Source: JAIRTY01 sp050257395
Lineage (GTDB): Bacteria; Actinomycetota; Actinomycetes; Streptosporangiales; Streptosporangiaceae
Direction of reading: 5' to 3'
DNA: 37,010 nucleotides
Assembly (NCBI GenBank): GCA_050257395.1
Contig: JBLMWU010000128.1
Location: 1-37,010, forward strand
Shown here: in pieces, positions 7,922 through 17,500 of the stretch
How positions within the stretch are numbered: position 1 is the first letter of the stretch
How the letters are laid out: each line of letters starts with the position of its first letter
Position numbers and translations under genes: made by a program
Notes under the pieces: generated by a model
What the model saw: the letters and a program-made list of their open reading frames with translations, nothing else
Databases searched by the model: none
Told to the model about the DNA's origin: nothing

Positions 7922-8527
7922 TCATGGGCCAGTGGGACGAAGAACAGCCGCCTCCCCGACCAATCTGTTAAATTCGAGTGAGTCTAGCGGCGGACCCTTC
8001 AGCATCTTAGCGATCAATCTGCGCAGGAATACGAGCGCCCTTGCCATCTCCGGATCATTGACGATTTCCCTGTCCCAATGATTGTCGCCATACGTCCGAA
8101 TGACATCGGAATCCCGGTCTTCCATCCATACGATAAGCGGGTCGAGAGCGGAGTGGATCACCCTTGAATCCGGGCGATCGCTGACTGACGCCGCAGCAAG
8201 GCCCGCATCCGCACAAATGAGAGCGTCCTGCGCATAGGTACGCCACGGATGCTCATCTGGAACCCTGACCATCAGCAGATTCCTCATCTGATGATGATCC
8301 GAGGTTTCAGCGGACCCCGTGGCGAATGCCTCAACCAGGTCAATCGCTAAAGGCAGCTCAGGAACTGTCCACCTGTGTTCGCTCCGCTCCTCGACCCGGT
8401 TGAGCAGCGGAGCGAGCGCCCTGGCACAAACACCGAATATTGCGGCTTTACTGCGTGGCGGGAGATTATCGATGGCTATCGCCAGCTGTCTAATCTCGAA
8501 ACGCAAGCCGGTAGCAGAGTCATTCAT
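7922..8527 (-). CDS. Candidate cognate immunity protein, translationally coupled to the Rhs toxin
   Basis: A 201-residue, mainly alpha-helical, cytosolic-looking protein. Its ATG (8527-8525) overlaps the Rhs stop TGA in an ATGA arrangement, so it is translated from the toxin message. That coupling is typical of immunity genes in polymorphic toxin loci. Segments such as LPPRSKAAIFGVCARALAPLLNR and LPLAIDLVEAFATG faintly recall DUF416-like helical proteins (L-x-R-x-x-x-F-x-x-x-x-A-x-x-x-x-P), but I cannot claim family membership. An Asp/Glu-rich helix (IVWMEDRDSDVIRTYGDN) could face a nucleic-acid-binding toxin. Base composition matches the toxin tip and not the Rhs body. The function is inferred from position only. 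Confidence 0.8.
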   Translation of the reverse strand: MNDSATGLRFEIRQLAIAIDNLPPRSKAAIFGVCARALAPLLNRVEERSEHRWTVPELPLAIDLVEAFATGSAETSDHHQMRNLLMVRVPDEHPWRTYAQDALICADAGLAAASVSDRPDSRVIHSALDPLIVWMEDRDSDVIRTYGDNHWDREIVNDPEMARALVFLRRLIAKMLKGPPLDSLEFNRLVGEAAVLRPTGP

Positions 8528-11500
8528 CCGTGAACGATTCCCAGCCTGTCCATTTGACCCGCACAGTCATGCCACTCCGGGCCGCAAGGGAGCTGGGCGT
8601 CAGTGCCGACTCGCCTGAGCGGGAACAACGAGTACCGATTGTCTGCCATCAGGTTTTCTTCCGCATCATTGCCCGCAATACTTGGCACGCGCCGAATCCC
8701 AAATTTGAGATTCTCATTGAGGACATCTAGCATTTCTCGCTGCCCAGGATCCCAAGCGTCGCTCGATGCAGCAGTCAAGTTTCCTGCCTCGTCTTGGCCG
8801 ACTGCGAATACTCGCTGATTCCGTGCTTGCGGAGAGACCCCTGCCTCACGAATCTGTTTCGCGAAGCCGCTCAGCCTTGCGACGTCACAATACGGGTTCG
8901 CATTGTGGACGAGGATAGCAGTGGTGGCGGCTTGGAGGTAGAAGTCGTGGTCGATGGGGATGGTGAGATCCCACATCCAGCCGGAGTCGGCCACAGGGCG
9001 GTTGCCGCCGACGGCGGTGGCGATGCTGCCGGATGGTGTGCGCAGGTGGGTGGCATACCGGAGTGCTGCGGCCTTCACCCATCGGTGCGCATCCGGAGTC
9101 CAGAACAGGTGGTTGCTGGTGGTGTGGATGACGGCGGTGTGGCCGCCGGTCTTGACGGTGAGGTTGTAGAGGTTGGTGTCGTGGTGGACTAGGACCGCCG
9201 CGACCGGGCGGGCCTGGTTCTTGCCAGTGCGGGTGTCGCTGGCCAGGACCTTCTGGCCGATCCGCAGGGATGAGATCGGGACCGCCCTGCCCGAGGCCAG
9301 CACCACCCGGGTACCGGCGGAGAAGCTCTCACCACCACAGGCGGCCGCGCCGCCGGGCATCAGGGCGCCGAAGGCCGCGCCGGCGGTGGCCCCGCTCTGG
9401 GCGCCGGCGACCGTGGCGTGTACGAAGCCACTGGCCGAGCATCTGCTGCCCGACAGGCAGCCACCGGCGTAACTGGCGGCGCCCGTCACCCCGCCCGCGG
9501 CTCCGCCGGCCACCGCGCCGACGGCCGCGCGCTGCAGCACGCCCGGCAGGACGCGCCCCACCACGCTTTCGGCCAGGGCACCGCCCAGACCTTCCCCGAT
9601 CCCCGCGCCGAGCGCGCCGCCGAGCGCGCCCACCCCGGCAGAGACCAGCGCCCCGCCGAGCGAACAGTGGGAGCTGCACGACATGCCGTAGGACACCAGC
9701 CCGCTGACCGCGCCCGCGGCCGCGCCGCAGCCGACGCTCCCGACCCCGGCGGTCAGGAACATGCACCCGCCGAACACCGCGATCCCGGCGGCGGTCGACA
9801 CGATCGCGGCCGCATGGTGCTTGACATACGTGCCCACCGCCGTAGCCGCGCTGGCCACCAGGTGCCCCGCGGTCTTCACCAGAGCAACCGCTCTCCGGTA
9901 TTTCTGCACCGCCCAGGTGGTGACCTTGTGCACTTGCTGCTGGCCCCAGGACACGAGCTGTCTGCCCGCCGCACGCGCCTGGTTGATGCCCCTAGCGGCA
10001 GCGTCGTAGACCGAAGCTGGCAGCACACTCTTGGCGAGGTGGCTGATCCTCGAGCCCACCGCGTGCACCAGCCGCATGAGGGTCCGGCCGGGATTGCGGA
10101 TCAGCCCGGAAATGACGTGGCTGGCGGCGCGTTTGATGCGGTGGTAAGGACTGACCACATAGTGGTTCCAGGCACTGGTCGCGGCGTGCCAGGCACAGCC
10201 CCACCATCCGCTGCACGACGGAGCCGGCCGTGGCGGCGGGGCGTAGGTGCGGCGGACCGGCAGATGGCGGTACCCGCCGCCGCCGGGGTCGACCAGCATG
10301 TGCCCGGTGGGGTCGGTGCCGATCATGGGGTTGTCGGCGACATAGGCGAACGGGTTGGCTGCCGCCGGGTCGGGCACGGGGCTGACGTCGACCGTGTCCT
10401 TGCTGGTGAACTGGCCGATGCCGGGGGCGTACCAGCGGGCGCCCATGTGAACCTGGCTGGTGGACGGGTCGGTGAACCCGGACTGGTAGCCCAGGTGACC
10501 GGCCAGCGCGGAGGACGCGGTGACGTTGCCGAACGGGTCGTAGGTGGCCGACCCGGCCAGCGACGCACCCGCAGGCGTGAAGTCGCCGACCACGTCGGTG
10601 TGCCCGTCAGCCCAGGCGAGATCACCCTGGCCGGCCGCGCCGACCGCGGCAAGCCCGCCGCCAGGGTCGTAGGCGTAGTGGAAGGCGCCGTCGGAGGCGA
10701 TCTGGCTGCCCGGCCCGGCGTAGCTGAACGTGAACGGCCCGGCCGCGCCGGAGGCGGTCAGCATCCGGCCGAGCCCGTCGTAGGAGTAGGTCTGCCCGGC
10801 CGAGGTGATCGCCTGCCCGTAGGCGTCGCTGGTGGAGGCAGCCGAGCCGGCGGCCGCCATGGTGCCGCGGGCGGTGTAGGAATACGGCGTGGTCACGTTG
10901 CCGCTGGTGGTGCTGGTCAGCTGGTCGCGGGCGTCGTAGGCCAGCGTGGTGCTGCCGTTCTGGGTGAGGTTGCCGGCCTTGTCGTAGCCGTAGTTCATAG
11001 TGGCCGTGCCGTTGTTCCACGAGGTGAGCCGGTTGGCGTAGTCGTAGGTGTAGGTGTTCGACGACGCGCCGGCGAACCCGGTGGTGTTCTTGGATGTCAG
11101 GTTGCCGCTGAGGTCGTAGCCATAGCCGATGGAGGCGACCGTCGTGCCGCCGGAAGTCTTGAGCGTGTCGGACTGGAGCCGGTGCAGGTTGTCGTAGGTG
11201 AAAGACCGGGTGTCGTTGCCGGCGCCGTAGGAGATCTGCGAGACCTGCGACATGTTGTTGTAGGAGTACGTCGCCGTGGCACCGGACAGCGGGTCGGACA
11301 TCGTCGCCGGCCGGCCCACGTTGTCATAGGTGTAGGACGTCGTCCCGGCGGCGTCGCTGACCGAGGCGACCTGCCCGTCGCCGTTGTAGGCGAACGAGGA
11401 CGAGCCCGCGCTCCCCGTAGCGGTCAGCGGCAGGCTCCGGTCGTTATAGGTGAACGAAGCACTCGTGGCCGGAGCCGCCCCGGCCGCGGACGTGGCGGCG

Positions 11501-14500
11501 GTGAGCATGTTCCCGGCGTGGTCGTAGGTGTAGCTGCGGGTGGCGGTGGCCGTCTCGGCGCCGCTGCCAGACTGGCCGGTCAGCCGGTTCATGCTGTCGT
11601 ACGTATCGCTGATGCTCACCCCGCCGGGCTGGGTGAGGGTGGCGAGGTTCCCGTTGGCGTCGTAGGCGGCCGTGAAAGTCCCCTGGGAGGCGTTGGGGAA
11701 CGCGGCAGTGGCCGGCTCGACCCTGGACTCTGGCAGGTTCCAGGAGTTGTACGTGGTCCACCAGTTGTGCCCGTTCCCGTCGGTATAGAGCGTGCGGTTC
11801 CCGGCGGCGTCGTACTGGAAGGCAGTGGTGATGGACGAGGTGTCCGTCACCGGCTGGCTTTCGCTGGCGAGGACCCCGGTCGGGTCGTAGGTGTAGGTGG
11901 TGGTGTGGTTGCGGTAGTCGGTGGAGGAGAGGAGATTCCCGTCGCTGTCATAGACCGAACTGGCCGAGCGCAGCACGGCGCCCGTGGGCGACAGGTCCGC
12001 CTGGCCGGTCTGCCGGCCGGCTTCGTCGAAGGTCCGGGTGCTCTGGGTGCCATCAGGGTTGGTGACCGAGACCTGCCGTCCTGCGGCGTCGTAGCCATAC
12101 TGGGTCTTGTTGTTCGCCGCGTCAGTCTCGCTGGTCTTCTCCCCGGCCGCGTCGTACCCGTAGTTCATGACCACCCCGGCCGGTGACTGCTCCTGCGAGA
12201 GCCACCCGTTCGGGTTGTAGGTATCGGTGGTCGTGTAGCTGGCCGTGGTGTTGTTGCCGGGGCCGGTGTAGCGGTCCACCTGGGTGGAGGTGAGCTGGTT
12301 GCCCAGGTAGCTGTAGGTCGCGTCGGTCACCGCGCCGGTGGGGCCGGTCTGCGAGAGCTGGTCGCCGTTGAAGTCGTAGGTGTACGAGGTCACCCCGCTG
12401 TCCGGTGCCTTCACGGACGTGAGGTCGCCCAGCTGGTCGTAGCTGTAGGTGGTCTGGTTGCCCAGCGGGTCGGTCTGCGAGGCGACCTGGCCGAGGCTGT
12501 TGTAGGTGGTCAGGCTGGGCTGGGTGATCGAACCCGATCCGCCCGGCGGGGTGTAGGGCGGCTGGGTGACCGAGACTGGCCGGTTCTCCGGGTCATAGGC
12601 GGTGGTGGTGACATTGCCGTTGGCGTCGGAGGTCTCCGTCGGCTGGCCGAACGTGTCGTAGCCGGTCATGGTGACCGGGCTGACCATCGTGACGCTGCCG
12701 CCGTAGATCTGGGTGGGCACCGGCGGCTCGGTGGTGACGGCGGGATTCCCGGCTTCGTCGTAGGAGTAGTAGGTCGTGTTGCCGTTGGGGTCGGTCATCG
12801 ACTTGGGCAGGCCCCGCTGGTCCAGCGTCCAGCTGGTGGTCAGCTTGTTCGCGGTGCTGGCGGCGCCGTCCCGGCCATTGCTGTAGAGGGCGCTGATCTC
12901 CGAAGGCGACAGGACCCGCTGGTAAACCTGGACGTCGGAGACCGACCCGTTGACCCAGTCCGCGGCGCTGCCCTTCCACAGGTCATGCCCGATCACCAGG
13001 CCGCCGGTGGCCGCGAAAGGCGTGAGGTCGGTCGCCGTTGCGGTCTGCGCCGCGCCGTTGACATACAAGGTCAACGTTCCCGTGCTGGCGTTGTAGGTGC
13101 CCACGAGGTGGGTCCAGGTGCTGGTCTGCGCCGCGGAGTCAGAGTGGGCGATGGCCCGGCTGGGGCTGGTGGAGGTGTCGGTGGTGGTCCGGTCGAACTC
13201 CCACTGCCCGGTGTCGTTGGCGAACTGCAGCCGGAACCCGTCCTCGGTCTTGCCCGGCTGGGAAACATATCCCTGATAGCTGGCGGTGCTGGGCAGGTAC
13301 ACCCAGGCCGATACCGAGAACGAACCGGTCGTGTCCAGCACCGGCCCGGCCGTGGTGATCTGCGAAGACGACCCGTTGAACGACGCCGCCCCGCCCGACC
13401 AGGTCACGTTGGAGGCGGTGCCGGTATTGCCGATCCCGGACGCGTCCGGGACGGTGGTGCCGCTGGTCTGGTCCAGGCGCCACCAGCCGTCAGGGTTGCC
13501 GCCGCCGTGCACGTACTCGGCCTCGGAGGTGACGTTGCCCATCCGGTCGTAGCCGTAGCTCGTGGACTGCGCCGGGGTGCTGCTGCCCGGCCCGGTCAGG
13601 GTCTGATTGGTGACCTGGTCGTCCGGTGAGTAGGTGTAGGTCGTCGTACGGTCCAGACCCGCCGGATCGAGGGTCTGCGACGTGTTCCGCCCAGCCGCGT
13701 CGACGGCGTAGCTGGTGGTGGTGGCGCCATTGTTGGTGACCCGCTGGATCAGCTGGTCAGCCTGGTCGTAGGTGTCGGACTCCTCGGTGAACGACTGCGG
13801 CGGGCTGGAATTCGGGTCGCTGCGGGTGACGGTGGCGACCAGGCCGTTGTCGGTGTAGGTGTACGAGGTCACCCAGCCCATGGCATCCGTCACCGACGCC
13901 AGCCGCCCCGCCGGGTCGTAAGCCTCCGAGTCCTGCACCAGCGGCGCCGGCGGCTGGGAGCCGGATGGGCTGCCCGTGTAGTTCTGCAGCGTGGTCGTCA
14001 GCAAGTGCCCGTTCGGGTCATAGGTGTAGGCCGTCTGGTTGCCGGCCGGGTCGGTCTCGCTCGCCAGGTTCCCGTAGGAGTCGTAGGTGTAGGAGGTCTT
14101 CGCGTTGGCCGCGTCGGTATAGGAGGTCTTCTGGTCGTAGCCGTTGTAGGCGTACGACACCGTCCGGGACGCGTCGCCGCCGGTGGTGTCCGCGACCGTC
14201 TGGGAGGTGACGTCACCATCGGCGTCGTAGGAGGTGGTGATCTGTGCGGTGTGGACCGCGCTGGTCACCCGGTTGGTGACCGGCGGGTCGGTCTCGGTGA
14301 CCACCTGCCCCATCGCGTTGTAGGCGTAGGTGGTGGTAAGCCCGCTGGGGAAGGTGTCGGAGACCTCGGTCTTGGTCAGCAGCCGGCCGATGTTGTCGTA
14401 GGTGTACTTGGTCACCATTCCGTCCGGGTCGGTGACCTGGGCTATGTCCCCGTTGGAGTAGTACTGCGTGGCGGTGACCGCGTTCCCGGGGCTGGTCACT

Positions 14501-17500
14501 GTCGCGGGCAGCCCGGCCGGAGTCGTCCCGCCGCCGACCGCGGCCGTGGACGTGGTGGTGTAGCTGGTGGTGGTGGCGCGCCCGTTGGGGAAGCCAGGCA
14601 CCTGGGGCGTGGTGACCGAGGTCAGGTTGCCGCCGGAGTCGTAGCCGTAGGTGGTCAGGTAGGTTTTGTCGGAGGCCGACGATGAGCCTGGGCCGCGCTC
14701 GGTCAGGAGCATGTCGTTGCGCGGATCCGGGGCCAGAGCGGTGCTCGTGTCGTCGGGATAGTACGAGTCGTACGTTGTCGTGCAGACGCTGGCGGCCTGG
14801 TCCTGGCAACTGGTGTAGGAGACCTCGTTGCCGCGCACGTCGTGCCCGGTGGTGACGACGTTGCCGTTCGGGTCGGCAGTGGTGTAGACGAACCCGCGGG
14901 TGTCGTATCCGTAGCTGGTGGTGCGGCCGAGCCCGTCGGCCTGTGACAGGACGCGGTCCCCGTTCAGCGGGTCCAGCCGGTAGCTGATGGTGTGGCTGCC
15001 GGGATCGGTGACGGTCTCGGTCTCCACGGGGGTCAGGCCGCCGGAGTGCTTGGACGCGTTCCACTCGGCGGTGACCTGGTCGGGGGTGAGCTTGGTGTTG
15101 TAGAAGGAGACGTCGGAGATGTCGCCGGAGAAGTAATCGACGTGCTTGCTCTGGCCGCTGTAGGGCTCGTTGGGCCAGCTGTTACCGGTCACCCCGACGC
15201 CGACGTACTCGTACTGCTGGTTGCCGTTGTTGGTGACGTTGACCCCGGACACGGTGGCGACCCGGCTGCCATCCAGGTACAGGGCCTCATACGTGGAGCC
15301 GGCGGCGAGAACCGCGTGGTGCCACTTGCCGTCATCAACGGCCGAACTGGTGGAGATCGGGGCGACGCTGCCGTCCCAGAACTCCCCGTACAGCTTCCCG
15401 TCGGTCCCCACATACAGCGCGGGGGTGTAGTAGCTCGAGGCGTTGCCCTGGCTGATGGACTGGTTCTGGTAGCCGAACAGGATGCCGTTCTTGCCGCTGG
15501 AAGCCTTGAACCACAGGCTGACCGTCTGATTGCCATCGGCGTCGATCAGCCCCTGCGGCAGGGCCACATAAGAGCTGGTCCCGTTGAACGCCCCGGCGTA
15601 GGAGTCGGCGAACGGGCCCGCGTCCCGCAGGGTGACCTGGTTGTAGCTGGCGGTCCCGCCATGGATCTGGTTGGCCGCTGTGGCGCTGCCGGCCGGGTCG
15701 GCCAGCCGCCAATAGTCCACCGGGCCCTGGCCGAGCACGGAGGAGACATACACCTGGCTGGACCCGGCGACCGTGGGGGTGTTGAGCTTCCAGATGCCGC
15801 CGTTCTCGTCGGTGACCTGGGTCAGCGCCCCGGTCACCGGGTCATAGGACGCCTGGGCGTAGACGCTGCCGGACGGCCGGGTGACCTTGCTCAGCAGGCT
15901 GGCTTGGGTGGTACCCGCCTGGTACATGGCGGAGATCTCGGCGGGCGTCAGGCTCTGATCCCACAATGCCAGGTGAGCAAGGGTGCCGCTGAAATACATG
16001 AGCTTGGACGAGCTGCCCTGGTTCGGCTCGGCAGGCCAGCTGTTGCCGATGTAGCCGGTGCCGGCGTAGTCGAAGTCCTGGTCGCCAGGCAGGCGGGTGG
16101 GCCCGGTCGTGGTCACCGCTGTACGGGTGTCCAGGAACAGGCTTTGGTTGTGGCTGCTCCCCTCACAGGTCAGCACGGCGAAATGCCAGGCACCGTCGTT
16201 CACCTTGACGGCGGACTTCATCGGAGCGGCACTGCCGTTCCAGAACTCGCCGTAGAGGTACCCGTCGGTCCCCACGTACAGCGCCGGGGTGAAGTCGGAT
16301 GCGGTGCCGTTGGTGACGCTCTGGTTCTGGTAGCTGTAGATCACCCCGCTGCCGGTGGTCTTGAACCACACCCCCACGCTCTCGTAGGCGCCCTGGGTCA
16401 TCAGGTTCGACGGCAGGGTGACGTAGGAAGAAGTGCCGTTGAAGCCCGCCGCGGCCCCGGAAGACCCCGGCAGCGGGCCCGGCTGGCCCAGGGTCACGTT
16501 GCTGTAGGTGCCGTTGTCGGTGCCCTCGTTGGCAAGCACCGAGCTGGCCGCCGTCGTCCCGGAGGTCTCATCCAGCCGCCAGTACGAATGCGGCCCGGTG
16601 TCCTGGACAGCGGTGGGGAAGGTGGTCCCGGCCGTGTAGGAGTACGCGGTGCACACGGTGGTGCTGGCCGGTGGGCACACCTGCGTCAGCTGATCCCCCG
16701 AGTAGGTGTAGCCCCAGGTCAGAGCCGTGGCGGAATTGCCAGCGGCGACCGGGTCGGTCACCACGCCCGCCACGTGCGCGCCTGCACCGGTCCCGGTCCA
16801 GGTGAGGTGCAGCGCCCGGCCGGAAGCGGCCGACGTGAGCTGGGCGACCTGGTTCGCAGAGTTGTAGGTGAGGTTCAGGGCCCGTCCGAGCGCATCGGTG
16901 ACCGAGGTGATTCCGTAGACGCCGCCGCCCAGGGACTGGGTGAACGTGTAGACGGTGTCGTTCTTGTCCGTGAGGGTGAACCCGCCGCCGGTCACCGGGG
17001 CGAGGGTCGCATACCGGCCCTGCGGCGCGCTGTAGGTCGTGTCACCGGGGTTCAGCCCGAACCCGACCTGCTGCCCGTCCGGATAAGTGACGACCTGCGT
17101 GTCAGTCTCCCCGCTGGAGTCGGTCAGACCCGGGCTGACCTTCGCATCGAGCAGGCTCGACCAGCCCGCCCCGAAGGCGCCGGCCGAGCGCGGATCCAGG
17201 CTGTTGTAGAACCGGTCGATCGACAGCGCCGGGCCCACCGTATCCACCTGGGCATCCGTCGCCGAGGTGGTGTAGTCAGGAGCTCCCGGGGCGAACCCGT
17301 GCCCGCCGTTCTGCGAGAGCGACGAGGTGACCACCGGCTGCGGCACCGGCGTGGACAGATAGTTCACCGTAGGTTTCGACGGGGCATAGGAGGTGCCGTC
17401 GTAGGCCTGCACCGTCCAGTAGTAGGTCTGGTTCCAGGCCAGGTCCTTGTTCGGGATGTTCCAGTCGTTGTCGGTGATCAGCCCTGAGGTGGCCAGTTGC

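Noticed and set aside
9418..12186. Very long plus-strand open frame (922 codons) opposite the Rhs gene
   Set aside because: Product is Gly/Arg/Val shadow sequence caused by the G+C-rich YD-repeat codons on the other strand; no motif or ribosome site.
10300..16900. Short recurring motif (GTCGTAGGTGTA-like) suggesting a CRISPR or tandem array
   Set aside because: Spacing is irregular and the repeats encode the Tyr-Asp motifs of the Rhs gene in frame; they are protein repeats.
14992..17487. Second long plus-strand open frame (831 codons) opposite the Rhs gene
   Set aside because: Antisense shadow of the LamG/YD region; composition is uniform and without recognisable domains.
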